DNA of 64,000 nt from an uncultured Oscillospiraceae bacterium. Lineage in GTDB: Bacteria > Bacillota > Clostridia > Oscillospirales > Oscillospiraceae. The position numbers and the translations under genes were made by a program. The stretch's first letter is position 1; each line of letters begins with the position of its first letter. Location of the stretch: NCBI GenBank assembly GCA_934565795.1, contig CAKTIM010000002.1, positions 1 to 64,000 of the forward strand. The letters run 5' to 3'. Shown here in pieces: positions 52,394-61,086 of the stretch. A model generated the notes under the pieces. It was not told where the DNA came from. It made no database searches and saw only the letters and a program-made list of their open reading frames with translations.

Positions 52394-53275
52394 TTATCGC
52401 TTAATGGCGTATTCCACCGGCGTATCCGCAGGCATATCCAGCAGGTCAGGGTGGCTCAGCAGCTCCTTGACCAGGGCGACGGTGCCGGAATAGTAATAGC
52501 CGTCGGCGATCCGCTCGTCCAGGGTGATCCCGATGGGAACCACCTCATGCAGATCGGGGGTGCCGTCCTTCAGGTATTCCATTTTCAGCTGCTTCTTGCC
52601 AATGACGATGAAGCAGGAGTTGGTGCCCCAGTTGACCAGGTGGTGATAGCCGCATTCCAGCCCGATGGAGCCAAGATTGGAAAGAAAAATGGCGGCGTGG
52701 TTGGGGTCGGAGCCGATCAGGCTCTGGGGCGCCCAGCCGTGCTTGTCCAGCCACAGCACGAAGCTTGCAATGGCGTTGATCATCCACTGGGGCAGCTTGG
52801 AGACGATGTCCATTGCGCCGGTGGAGGTGTCGGCGATATCCTCCCGCTTGGTGTCGTGAATGACGGCCATGATCTTCTCGTGGTAGCTGTCCATGGTGTC
52901 CTTGGGGTCAAATTTGAAATTGGCCAGCGCCTCCTCCGCCTTGTCGCTGAATCGTTTCTTCACAGTGAATGCGACGGTGATATCGTTGCGCTGATACAGC
53001 CGCCGGTTGCATACAAAGCGGTTCATCCGGGGCCGCAGCACAAAGGCCTTGCCTACGGCGCAGCTGATTACATGGAAGAAGGTATACTTATCCTCCGTTC
53101 TTCCTGCATTTTTCTTTTCCAGGTAGGCCTCCAGCGGACGATAGTCCAGGTCAAAGCTGATGTATGCCTCGTTGTCCGCGCGGTTGGGCATAATGCAGGG
53201 CATGATGCGGTTCATCGACGGAATATCCTTCAGCCAAACCGCGTCCCGGCGGTCACCTCTTTTTCTCTTGGGCAT
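52394..53275 (-). CDS. CAT/2-oxoacid-dehydrogenase acyltransferase-like protein with altered catalytic motif
   Basis: 293 residues, start 53275 after GGAGGGG. The fold is that of chloramphenicol acetyltransferase/E2 catalytic domains (VISCAVGKAFVLRPRMNRFV, NDITVAFTVKKRFSD, AIFLSNLGSIGLECGYHHLVNWGTNS). The C-terminal segment ITLDERIADGYYY aligns with the E2 motif D-H-R-x2-D-G, but has Glu where the catalytic His should be. It lacks a lipoyl domain. Probably not a classical acyltransferase; a binding or divergent enzymatic role is possible. Confidence 0.78.
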   Translation of the reverse strand: MPKRKRGDRRDAVWLKDIPSMNRIMPCIMPNRADNEAYISFDLDYRPLEAYLEKKNAGRTEDKYTFFHVISCAVGKAFVLRPRMNRFVCNRRLYQRNDITVAFTVKKRFSDKAEEALANFKFDPKDTMDSYHEKIMAVIHDTKREDIADTSTGAMDIVSKLPQWMINAIASFVLWLDKHGWAPQSLIGSDPNHAAIFLSNLGSIGLECGYHHLVNWGTNSCFIVIGKKQLKMEYLKDGTPDLHEVVPIGITLDERIADGYYYSGTVALVKELLSHPDLLDMPADTPVEYAIKR

Positions 53276-53401
53276 AGTTTCCCCTCCAATGGTAATGAAT
53301 ATGAGTGCATTATAACAGAACCCGCAATTGAATGCAAACATTTTCTGACAGGATTTGAAGCCCCTGCGTGGTATCCTATTGCTGCAACGGAGGGACGAGC
53401 A

Positions 53402-54334
53402 ATGAAGTCAAGAAAAATCATTTTTTTGCAGGTAATTCTCCTGATGCTTCTGCTCCCGGCGGTGCTGCGTCCGTTTTTCCGGGAGGGGCAGCGGGAGATT
53501 GCGCGGGCGACGGAGCCCCAGGGGCAGGCGAATAGTATTCTCGTCCGGCAGGCGCAGTCGCAGGTGCAGATGGACTTGGAGGAATATGTGGTCGGTGTGG
53601 TTCTGGCGGAGATGCCCGCAGAATTTGAGCCGGAGGCCCTGAAGGCGCAGGCCGTGGTGGCCCGGACGTTTGCCTGGAAGGCAGCCGTCACCGGGGGAAA
53701 GCATGGCGACGGCTCGGTATGCATCGACCCCAGCTGCTGCCAGGGCTATGTCGCGCCGGGGCACTTCCTCCAATCCTTCGGGACTGACGGGGAGCTGGAG
53801 AAGGTTCGCGCCGCCGTCAGCGGCAGCGCCGGTCTGGTGCTCACCTATCGGGGAGAGCTGATCGAGGCAACCTATTTTTCCAGCACCGCCGGGTATACCG
53901 AGGATGCCGCCGCCGTGTGGGGCAGCAGCTATCCATACCTTGTGTCGACGGAAAGCCCGGAAAAGGGGAACGAGGAGAGCGTCGCTTTTTCCCGCGCCTA
54001 TCTGGAAAAAACACTGGCCGTTCAGCTGGATGAAGACACGGACAGCTGGTTTACCCAGTGGGAGTACACCAGCGGGGCGGGCGTCGCCTCCGTCACCGTT
54101 GGCGGAAAAAGCTTTCCGGGGACGCTCCTTCGGAGAAAGCTGAATTTACGCTCCACGGTTTTTACCGTGACCATTCAGAACGACGCGGTGGTTTTCCACA
54201 CCCAGGGCTATGGGCACCGGGTCGGCATGAGCCAGCTGGGCGCGGACGCAATGGCCGCAGCCGGCAGCGCCTTTGAGGAAATCCTGACCTACTATTACGC
54301 AGGGACGGAATTGGAGCGCCTGGATAGCCTCTGA
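53402..54334 (+). CDS. spoIID: Stage II sporulation protein D
   Basis: 310 residues; ATG 53402 after GGAGGG. Membrane-anchored lytic transglycosylase acting with SpoIIM and SpoIIP in engulfment. N-terminal span (IIFLQVILLMLLLPAVL), EEYVVGVVLAEMPAEFEPEALKAQAVVARTFA with the catalytic Glu region, SSTAGYTEDAAAVWG, and GYGHRVGMSQLGADAMA near the end. No partner genes are adjacent. Its stop codon lies within a degenerate copy of the type A repeat. Confidence 0.95.
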   Translation: MKSRKIIFLQVILLMLLLPAVLRPFFREGQREIARATEPQGQANSILVRQAQSQVQMDLEEYVVGVVLAEMPAEFEPEALKAQAVVARTFAWKAAVTGGKHGDGSVCIDPSCCQGYVAPGHFLQSFGTDGELEKVRAAVSGSAGLVLTYRGELIEATYFSSTAGYTEDAAAVWGSSYPYLVSTESPEKGNEESVAFSRAYLEKTLAVQLDEDTDSWFTQWEYTSGAGVASVTVGGKSFPGTLLRRKLNLRSTVFTVTIQNDAVVFHTQGYGHRVGMSQLGADAMAAAGSAFEEILTYYYAGTELERLDSL

Positions 54335-54357
54335 GCAAATCGCCTGCGGTGGGGCAG
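54328..54357. repeat. Degenerate type A element left end at the spoIID stop
   Basis: CCTCTGAGCAAATCGCCTGC corresponds to the CCTCTGAATAAATCGTCTGC left end of the element at 63505. The TGA at 54332-54334 is the spoIID stop codon. Confidence 0.5.
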
Positions 54358-54404
54358 CTTTCTTTTGATACTGGACAATTTGCGAATTTCACCAAAAAAG
54401 AAAA

Positions 54405-54433
54405 TTGAAATGTTCACATTTTTGTGCTATAAT
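54405..54433 (+). promoter_or_regulatory. Promoter of the uridine-kinase-like gene
   Basis: TTGAAA, 17-nt spacer ending TGTGC, TATAAT; near-consensus with extended -10. Confidence 0.85.
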
Positions 54434-54466
54434 CTTCTGACAAACACAACAGACGGAGGTGTCAGT

Positions 54467-56167
54467 ATGCAGTTAAAGATCAATGGCTGCGCGGTTCAGG
54501 CCAATCCGGGGCAGTCCCTGCGGGAGCTGATTCAGGCTTTGGGCATGGACTGCGGCAATTTGAAGGACAGGCCGCTGGCGGCAAAGATCGCCGGGGAGGT
54601 TTTTACCCTGAATTACATCCCCGTGCGCGCCTCCTCCGAAGAACAGGACAGCACCACCATGCGCCGCGCCATGGCCGCCTCCAACGGAGAGGTTCATCTG
54701 CTTCGCTACAGCGACGGCCCTGGGAAAAAGGTATATACCCGCACCGCCTGCTTCCTGGTGTTTCTTGCCATTCGCGCCCTGTGGCCGGATGCCGTATCCA
54801 AAATCAGCTGCACGCTGGGCAACAGCGTGTTTCTCTCCATTGAAAATGAGGGCGGCGTCTGCGTCGCGGCGCTGAAGCAGAAGATGGCCGAATATATCCA
54901 AGAGGATTTTCCCATCCTGCGCAAGAGAATATCCCGCCAGGAGGCCATCGCCCAGTTCCAGCGCAACAACCAGCAGGATAAGGCGGAGCTGCTGCAATGG
55001 TATCCGGCGGATTCCTTCGATGAATATGTATACAAGGATTATTCAGACTATTTCTTTGGGGAAATGCTGCCCTCGTCCGGCTATCTGACGGTGTGGAATC
55101 TGCTCCCGGCAGAGGGCGGCGTCATTCTGCTGTACCCGGACGATCTGAACCCGGATAAGACCACCCGGTTTGAGGCCAGTCCCAACTTCTTCTCGGTGTT
55201 TACCGAGGGCAAGCGCTGGGGAACGCTGATGGAATGCGAGACGGTATCCGACCTGAACCAGAAAACGGTGTCCGGCAGCATCCGGGAGCTGATCCGCGTC
55301 AACGAGGCCCTGCACGAGAAGCGGATTTCCCAGATTGCGGATATGGTCTGCCAGCGCTCCGCGCAGGTGGTCATGTTGGCCGGCCCCAGCTCCTCCGGCA
55401 AGACGACCACAGCCAACCGCCTGGCCACCCAGCTGCGCGTCCACGGGAAAAAGCCCATCCTGATGAGCCTGGATAACTACTACATCGACCGGGATAAGCT
55501 TTCTCCCGGCCCGGACGGCAAGGTGGATCTGGAGCATATCAATACCCTGGATACTGAGCTGTTCCGTGAGAATATTTCCTGCCTGCTCTCCGGCGGAGAG
55601 ACGGCGCTGCCCACCTTCAATTTTGTGCAGGGCAGGCGGGTATGGGATGGCCGTCAGCTGCGCCTGGGGGATAATTCCGTGATCATCGTGGAGGGCATCC
55701 ATGGCCTGAATCCCCAGATGGTTCCCGACGGTGTGCCGGAAAACAAAATTTTCAAGCTGTATGTCAGCCCGCTTCTGCCGCTGAACCTGGATAATCACAA
55801 CCGGGTGCCCACCAGCTACCTGCGGCTGCTGCGCCGGATCGTCCGGGATTTTGAGACAAGAGGCTCCTCCGTCCAGCGGACGATCTCTATGTGGGATTCC
55901 GTCCAGAGCGGTGAAAAGCGCTGGATTTTCCCCTATCAGGAAAATGCGGATGTGATCTTCAACAGCTCCACGCTGTATGAGCTTGCCGTCCTGAAAAAGC
56001 ACATTTTCCCGCTGCTGACCCAGATCATGCCCGAGGACAGCTGCTACGATCAGGTGTGCTCCATCGTAAAAATCCTGAACTACATCCAGGAAGCCGACGT
56101 CGACGACGAAATCCCCCCCACCAGCATCGTCCGCGAATTCATCGGCGGCAACACATTTTATCGTTAA
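54467..56167 (+). CDS. Nucleoside (uridine) kinase with N-terminal TGS/threonyl-tRNA-synthetase-like domains
   Basis: 566 residues; ATG 54467 after GGAGGTG. Residues 1-60 resemble a TGS domain (MQLKINGCAVQANPGQSLRELI). Residues about 80-220 resemble the synthetase second additional domain. The C-terminal half is a PRK/uridine-kinase domain with P-loop AGPSSSGKTT, SLDNYYIDRDKLSPG, and IVEGIHGLNP. Fusions of this kind are annotated as uridine kinases in Firmicutes; the role of the synthetase-like part is unknown, perhaps RNA binding. Confidence 0.88.
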   Translation: MQLKINGCAVQANPGQSLRELIQALGMDCGNLKDRPLAAKIAGEVFTLNYIPVRASSEEQDSTTMRRAMAASNGEVHLLRYSDGPGKKVYTRTACFLVFLAIRALWPDAVSKISCTLGNSVFLSIENEGGVCVAALKQKMAEYIQEDFPILRKRISRQEAIAQFQRNNQQDKAELLQWYPADSFDEYVYKDYSDYFFGEMLPSSGYLTVWNLLPAEGGVILLYPDDLNPDKTTRFEASPNFFSVFTEGKRWGTLMECETVSDLNQKTVSGSIRELIRVNEALHEKRISQIADMVCQRSAQVVMLAGPSSSGKTTTANRLATQLRVHGKKPILMSLDNYYIDRDKLSPGPDGKVDLEHINTLDTELFRENISCLLSGGETALPTFNFVQGRRVWDGRQLRLGDNSVIIVEGIHGLNPQMVPDGVPENKIFKLYVSPLLPLNLDNHNRVPTSYLRLLRRIVRDFETRGSSVQRTISMWDSVQSGEKRWIFPYQENADVIFNSSTLYELAVLKKHIFPLLTQIMPEDSCYDQVCSIVKILNYIQEADVDDEIPPTSIVREFIGGNTFYR

Positions 56168-56232
56168 GATGCTTTGAAGCAAATCAGAAAGGCCCGCAAC
56201 CGTAATTGTGCGGCGCGGCTTCAATACAAAAA

Positions 56233-56262
56233 ATTTCCCCGATGCATTGCATCGGGGAAAAA
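56233..56262. terminator. Bidirectional terminator
   Basis: TTTCCCCGATGC-ATT-GCATCGGGGAAA with A and T tracts; lies between convergent genes. Confidence 0.88.
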
Positions 56263-56274
56263 TAATATCAGCTG

Positions 56275-56595
56275 CTAAACCACGGAAACCACCGGGGGGC
56301 TGGGGTAGCCCAGGCAGAGGGAGACCAGAATACAGGCCAGAATGGAAACGCAGGCCGTCACCATCCACAGGCTGCGGCGGCGGGTCATTTCCTTGGTCAT
56401 GAACAGCCATACCAGGCCGAGCACGGAGATCGCAATGGCCAAAAACGCAGCGATGCCCTTAATCACGCCCCACGCACCCACGCGGCTTGCGGCGAACATA
56501 TAAAGCAGAAAAGCAAGACCATCGCCAATGAGCACCTTGGTCATGATGCTTTCCATTTCTCGATAACGGTTACGACTGCGGTTGCGGCTCGCCAC
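56275..56595 (-). CDS. Small membrane protein with Arg-rich N-terminus
   Basis: 106 residues from GTG 56595 (GGAGGG 7 nt upstream). Basic start (ASRNRSRNRYREM) then three membrane spans (LIGDGLAFLLYMFAASRVG, GIAAFLAIAISVLGLVWLF, LWMVTACVSILACILVSL). Family not recognised. Monocistronic. Confidence 0.68.
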   Translation of the reverse strand: MASRNRSRNRYREMESIMTKVLIGDGLAFLLYMFAASRVGAWGVIKGIAAFLAIAISVLGLVWLFMTKEMTRRRSLWMVTACVSILACILVSLCLGYPSPPVVSVV

Positions 56596-56691
56596 GGGAC
56601 ATCCCTCCATGAATTCTGTAAACCCATCTTATCACAATCAACAAAAAATTGCAATCCTTTTCACCCAATTTGGGATTTTTTTTCGGAGTGC

Positions 56692-56720
56692 TTGCGCTCA
56701 GGGAAAATCGGTGCTATAAT
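56692..56720 (+). promoter_or_regulatory. Promoter of the scpA operon
   Basis: TTGCGC, 17-nt spacer ending GGTGC, TATAAT. Confidence 0.7.
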
Positions 56721-56761
56721 CCATTCAAATTGTATAAGAATGGGAGCATGGGTGCCTCGAT

Positions 56762-57556
56762 ATGGCTGAACCGCAATACAAACTGGAGGGAATTGTCCAC
56801 ACCCAATCGGAGATCCGCGAGGATTTTGAAGGGCCGCTGGATGTTATTTTTCTCCTGCTCAGTAAAAATAAAATAGAGATACAGGATGTTTCCATCACGG
56901 CGATTCTGGAGCAGTACCTGGCCTATCTGGATGAAATGAAGCGGCTGGATATGCAGATTGCCAGTGAGTTCATCTCTATGGCCTCCCACCTGATGCTCAT
57001 TAAAACGAAGATGCTTCTGTCCGCCGCAGAGCAGGCGGAGGCGGAGAACGAGCTTGATTTGCTGCGCCAGAGCCTGATTGAGCGCCGCCGGAAGGAGGCA
57101 ATGGAGCAGATTCGTATTGCGGTATCCCAGCTGGAGCCGCGCAATGAGATCGGCCGCTGCCTGTTCACCAAGGAGCCGGAGCCGCTCCGCCGGGACAGCA
57201 CCTACCGCTATAAGCACAGCGTTGTGGATTTGCTGCGCGCGCTGGATACGATCGCGGAGCGCAGTCAGCGCCAGCTCCCGCCGCCCACTGCCAATTTTAA
57301 TGGAATTGTGGCCAAGGAGCCGTACCCCGTCACCCGTAAGGCCGGGGAGGTGCTCCGCCAGCTGGTGCTGCGCGGGGTAGAGCGGCTGAAAGCTCTGTTT
57401 CGCGGAAATAAGAGCCGGTCTGAAATTGTTGCCACTTTTTTGGCAATACTGGAACTGTGCAAGACCAACTCCGTGATTCTGGAGGATGACCTTTCCGGCG
57501 AAAATCCCAATGTCCGCCTGGTAAAAACCGACGCGGCCCTGGAGGAGGAGAACTAA
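56762..57556 (+). CDS. scpA: Segregation and condensation protein A
   Basis: 264 residues. Kleisin subunit bridging SMC heads. N-terminal kleisin motif (FEGPLDVIFLLLSKNKIEIQDVSITAILEQYL), FISMASHLMLIKTKMLL, and a C-terminal winged-helix part (SRSEIVATFLAILELCKTNSVIL). First of a tightly packed series running to rluB. scpB begins directly after its stop. Confidence 0.94.
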   Translation: MAEPQYKLEGIVHTQSEIREDFEGPLDVIFLLLSKNKIEIQDVSITAILEQYLAYLDEMKRLDMQIASEFISMASHLMLIKTKMLLSAAEQAEAENELDLLRQSLIERRRKEAMEQIRIAVSQLEPRNEIGRCLFTKEPEPLRRDSTYRYKHSVVDLLRALDTIAERSQRQLPPPTANFNGIVAKEPYPVTRKAGEVLRQLVLRGVERLKALFRGNKSRSEIVATFLAILELCKTNSVILEDDLSGENPNVRLVKTDAALEEEN

Positions 57557-58126
57557 ATGGAGCAATCCCAAATGGAACGAATTCTGGAGGCCATTTTGTT
57601 CGCTTCCGGCGAGCGAATGGAGCTGGCCCGTCTTGCCGCCGCCATGGAGGCGGACGAGGACGAGGTGGAGCGGGCAGCCGACGCACTGGCGGATCGGCTG
57701 GCCTTTGAGCGGCGGGGCATCCGCGTCCTGCGCCTGGAGCGGGGGTATCAGATGGTATCCTCCGGCGAGATGGCCGACTATGTTACAAAGGCGCTGGAGA
57801 CCCGAAAGCCGCCCAAGCTTTCCGCCTCCCAGCTGGAGGTGCTGACCATTGTGGCCTACTATCAGCCCGCCACCAAGGCCATGGTAGAGCAGATTCGCGG
57901 TGTGGACAGCGCCTATTCCGTTGCCGCGCTGCTGAATAAAAAGCTGATCGAGGAGGCGGGGCGGCTGAATGTGCCGGGCAGGCCCATCCAGTATCGGACA
58001 ACCCCGGATTTCCTGCGAACCTTTGGCCTGTCCTTCCTGGAGGAGCTTCCCCCCATTGATAAGATTACATTCGGAGAGCCGATTGAGCAGGAAGAGGAGC
58101 AGCCCCAGCCGCAGGAGGAAACATAA
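57557..58126 (+). CDS. scpB: Segregation and condensation protein B
   Basis: 189 residues. Dimeric winged-helix partner of ScpA. Seen: RILEAILFASGERMELARLA, ASQLEVLTIVAYYQPATKAMVEQIRGVDS and GRPIQYRTTPDFLRTFGL. The acidic Gln/Glu tail (EQEEEQPQPQEET) is variable in the family. Overlaps the next start by one base. Confidence 0.94.
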   Translation: MEQSQMERILEAILFASGERMELARLAAAMEADEDEVERAADALADRLAFERRGIRVLRLERGYQMVSSGEMADYVTKALETRKPPKLSASQLEVLTIVAYYQPATKAMVEQIRGVDSAYSVAALLNKKLIEEAGRLNVPGRPIQYRTTPDFLRTFGLSFLEELPPIDKITFGEPIEQEEEQPQPQEET

Positions 58127-58743
58127 TGGGCTGGCTCATTGCCCTGGGCATTCTGCTTCTGCTGGGCGGCATTCCGCTGGGCGTATTTGTCCGCTATGAT
58201 TCGGGAGGCCCTTTGGTGCGGATCATCGCGGGAGTACTGCGCTTTACGGTAATCCCGCTGCCAAAGAAGAAAAAGAAGGCTCCAAAGGAAAAGAAAGAGC
58301 AGCCCCCCGCAGAAGAAAAAAAGGCGCCCCCTAAACCGGCGGAAGAGCCAGAAAAAAAGGGCGGGAGCCTGCGGGACTTTTATCCCCTGATTCAGGTTGG
58401 AATGCGCTTTTTGAATCAATTCCGCAGAAAGCTTCGGGTCGACGATCTGGTGCTGAAGCTTACCCTGGGCGGGGACGACCCCTGCGACCTGGCGCTGAAC
58501 TATGGCAGAGCCTGGGCCGCCCTGGGCAACCTTGTGCCGGTGCTGGAGCGTTTTTTCCACATACACAAGCGGAATTTTGAGGTTCAGTGTGATTTTACCG
58601 CAGAGGAAACGCTGATCGAGGTTCAGGCAAAGCTGACGATGCCGCTCTGGCAGCTGACGGAGCTGGGAATCGTGTACGGATATCTGTTTATCAAGGAATT
58701 GTTGATTTTGAAAAAGAAACGGAAAGGCGGTAGCGAAGCATGA
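58126..58743 (+). CDS. DUF2953 (YtfI-like) protein
   Basis: 205 residues. N-terminal membrane span (WLIALGILLLLGGIPLGVFV), a long Lys/Pro/Glu linker, then a conserved C-terminal region (LRVDDLVLKLTLGGDDPCDLALNYGRAWAALGNLVPVLERFF). Family members are sporulation-associated and sit next to gerW/ytfJ, as here. Overlaps gerW by 4 nt. Confidence 0.85.
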   Translation: MGWLIALGILLLLGGIPLGVFVRYDSGGPLVRIIAGVLRFTVIPLPKKKKKAPKEKKEQPPAEEKKAPPKPAEEPEKKGGSLRDFYPLIQVGMRFLNQFRRKLRVDDLVLKLTLGGDDPCDLALNYGRAWAALGNLVPVLERFFHIHKRNFEVQCDFTAEETLIEVQAKLTMPLWQLTELGIVYGYLFIKELLILKKKRKGGSEA

Positions 58744-59132
58744 GTGAAAAGCTTCCTGGTATGCTGGAAGGCACCATTCAGAAAATTAAGGAAATGGTCG
58801 ATGTGAATTCCGTGGTCGGCCAGCCCATTACGACCCCCGACGGGGTGACGCTTATCCCGGTGTCCAAGGTCAGTGTCGGCTTCGGCGGGGCTGGCTCTGA
58901 TTTTACCAAGGGCAAGGCGGCCGGAGGGGATAATCCCTTTGGCGGCGGCGTGGGTGCAGGCGTCAAGGTGATTCCCGTCTGCTTCCTGGTGGTTAAGGAC
59001 GGAAATGTGCGCATGATTCCCGTGGCGCAGGCGGCCAATACCACAGCGGATCGCCTGGTAGAGATGATCCCGGACACGCTGGATCGGATCACCTCGTTTA
59101 TGGATTCCAAATCCGGCGGAAAAGGGGAATAA
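58740..59132 (+). CDS. ytfJ: GerW-family sporulation protein (YtfJ)
   Basis: 130 residues. Signature: GQPITTPDGVTLIPVSKVSVGFGGAGSDF then GGGVGAGVKVIPVCFLVV. The family is needed for normal germination in Bacillus; biochemical function unclear. Soluble, no membrane span. Glycine-rich centre is normal for the family. Confidence 0.93.
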   Translation: MSEKLPGMLEGTIQKIKEMVDVNSVVGQPITTPDGVTLIPVSKVSVGFGGAGSDFTKGKAAGGDNPFGGGVGAGVKVIPVCFLVVKDGNVRMIPVAQAANTTADRLVEMIPDTLDRITSFMDSKSGGKGE

Positions 59133-59171
59133 TCGTCCGCTTTCCGGGGAAACTACCTCCGGGTGAATGGA

Positions 59172-60266
59172 ATGAAACGATTTTTTGCCGGAACGGCGGC
59201 TGCATTGCTGGCTGCCGTTCTGCTTATCCCGGCGCGGTGCAGTGCGCTGTCGGCAAAGTCCGCCGCAGTGATGGACTGCGTCAGTGGCAGGCTCCTGCTG
59301 GATCATAATAGCAGCAGGCAGAGCCTGATTGCCAGCACCACCAAGATTATGACCGCTCTGCTGATCTGTGAGCGCTGCAACGTGCTCGACCAGATGCAGA
59401 TTCCCCGGCAGGCAGTGGGCATCGAAGGCTCCTCCATGTATTTAAGGGAGGGGGAGCGGCTTTCCATCCAGGAGCTGCTGTATGGCCTGATGCTGTCCTC
59501 CGGCAACGATGCGGCGGTGGCGCTGGCCCTCTACTGCTGCGGCAGCATAGAGGAATTTGCCAATCTGATGAACGACAAGGCCAGAAGCCTGGGCATGACC
59601 CAGACCCATTTTGAAAACCCCAACGGACTGGATTCCAAGAATCACTATTCCACCGCCGGGGATTTGGCCATCCTGGCCTCCTACGCCATGGAAAACCCAA
59701 TTTTCAGCAAGACCGTTTCCACCAAGACCGTTACCATCGGAAACCGAATGCTGCGCAATCACAATAAGCTTCTGTGGCTCTATCCCGGGGCGGATGGTGT
59801 AAAAACCGGCTATACCAAGGCTGCCGGACGCATCCTGGTATCCAGTGCGACCCAGAACCGCCGCCGTCTGGTGGCGGTGACCATCAGCGACCCCAACGAC
59901 TGGGCGGATCACGCCGCCATGCTGGATCGGGGCTTTTCTCAGTTTCAGCTCCAGCGGATTGTGACCGTGGGCGACTGCGTTGGCTTTCGGGAGGTTGCCG
60001 GGGGGACATCTGAAAAGGTGGCCGTTCTGGCGGCAGAGAACTTTACCTATTCCGTCTCAAAGGAGGAGCAGCCCCAGCTGTTGCTTCCCGGCAGCGGCTT
60101 TATCTATGCCCCCGTGGCCGAGGGTGCGGATGCCGGGTTCGCCTACGTGCTGCTTTCTGGAAAGGCGGTGGGCAAAATCCCGGTCGTCTATGGCGAGACC
60201 TCCGAGATCGTCCAGCCGGAGCCGAAGAAAAGCCACCGCTTTCTTTTTTGGAGGAAAAGCGAATGA
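59172..60266 (+). CDS. D-alanyl-D-alanine carboxypeptidase, DacF type
   Basis: 364 residues; ATG 59172 preferred to GTG 59163. Exported S11 penicillin-binding protein that trims peptidoglycan pentapeptides. Signal peptide (1-25), active-site triad SxxK (STTK), SxN (SGN in LSSGNDAAVAL) and KTG (GVKTGYTKAAG). The C-terminal domain ends KKSHRFLFWRKSE, a basic amphipathic tail for membrane association. Probably sporulation-linked, given gerW upstream. Confidence 0.92.
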   Translation: MKRFFAGTAAALLAAVLLIPARCSALSAKSAAVMDCVSGRLLLDHNSSRQSLIASTTKIMTALLICERCNVLDQMQIPRQAVGIEGSSMYLREGERLSIQELLYGLMLSSGNDAAVALALYCCGSIEEFANLMNDKARSLGMTQTHFENPNGLDSKNHYSTAGDLAILASYAMENPIFSKTVSTKTVTIGNRMLRNHNKLLWLYPGADGVKTGYTKAAGRILVSSATQNRRRLVAVTISDPNDWADHAAMLDRGFSQFQLQRIVTVGDCVGFREVAGGTSEKVAVLAAENFTYSVSKEEQPQLLLPGSGFIYAPVAEGADAGFAYVLLSGKAVGKIPVVYGETSEIVQPEPKKSHRFLFWRKSE

Positions 60267-60961
60267 TGCAAAGACTACAAAAGATCCTGTCCGACCGGGG
60301 CGTTGCCTCCCGGCGCAAAGCGGAGGAGCTGATCCGCCAGGGCCGCGTGGCCGTCAATGGCTGCACCGCAGCCCTGGGTGAAAGCGCCGACGCCGACATC
60401 GATCAGATCACGGTGGACGGCGCGCCGATTCCCGCTGCGGCGGGGTACATATATTTGATGCTGAATAAGCCCAGAGGCTATGTCACCACCCTTTCTGACG
60501 AAAAGGGACGTCCCACCGCCGCCCAGCTGGTAGCCGGGTGCGGCCAGAGAGTCTATCCCGTCGGGCGGCTGGACATGGACTCGGAGGGGCTTTTGCTTTT
60601 TACAAACGACGGTGAATTTGCCAACCGAAGCATGCACCCACGCCACGAGATTTCCAAAACCTACCAGGTGCAGGTGACAGGCTTCACAGCGGAAAGATTT
60701 CAGTGGCTCCACACCCCGGTGACCCTGGACGGCTACACCATCCGCCCGCCCCGGCTGCGCCTGCTTTCGGCGAAAGGAGAGCGGGCCGCCTTTGAAATCA
60801 CCATTCACGAGGGGCGCAACCGGCAGATTCGCAGAATGTGCGAGCTGGCCGATATGAAGGTGCATCGCCTAAAGCGCATCCGGGAGGGCGCGCTGGAGCT
60901 GGGAGATTTGCCCCCAGGGCAGTGGCGCTATCTGACGGCGGAGGAGCTTCAAAAAATATAG
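60263..60961 (+). CDS. rluB: Pseudouridine synthase, RluB type
   Basis: 232 residues; ATG 60263, 8 nt after GGAGG, overlapping dacF by 4 nt. S4 RNA-binding domain (RLQKILSDRGVASRRKAEELI), catalytic GRLDMDSEGLLLFTNDGEF with the conserved Asp, and HEGRNRQIRRMCE. Modifies 23S rRNA, probably equivalent to E. coli position 2605, inferred from family. Confidence 0.93.
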   Translation: MMQRLQKILSDRGVASRRKAEELIRQGRVAVNGCTAALGESADADIDQITVDGAPIPAAAGYIYLMLNKPRGYVTTLSDEKGRPTAAQLVAGCGQRVYPVGRLDMDSEGLLLFTNDGEFANRSMHPRHEISKTYQVQVTGFTAERFQWLHTPVTLDGYTIRPPRLRLLSAKGERAAFEITIHEGRNRQIRRMCELADMKVHRLKRIREGALELGDLPPGQWRYLTAEELQKI

Positions 60962-61086
60962 GCCGGAAAGCCTCTTGCAAAACCCGGCTGATTTTGCTAG
61001 TATTGTGTAGGATTTTTAAAACGAACCGGCAATGAACGGCTGCGGGTGTGATCGCGGCTTGACCATCAAGAAATTGAGGCATGGGT

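Noticed and set aside
52451..53401. 300-codon N-terminal extension of spoIID
   Set aside because: Antisense to the acyltransferase-like gene. The ATG at 53402 has a ribosome site and begins a proper membrane anchor.
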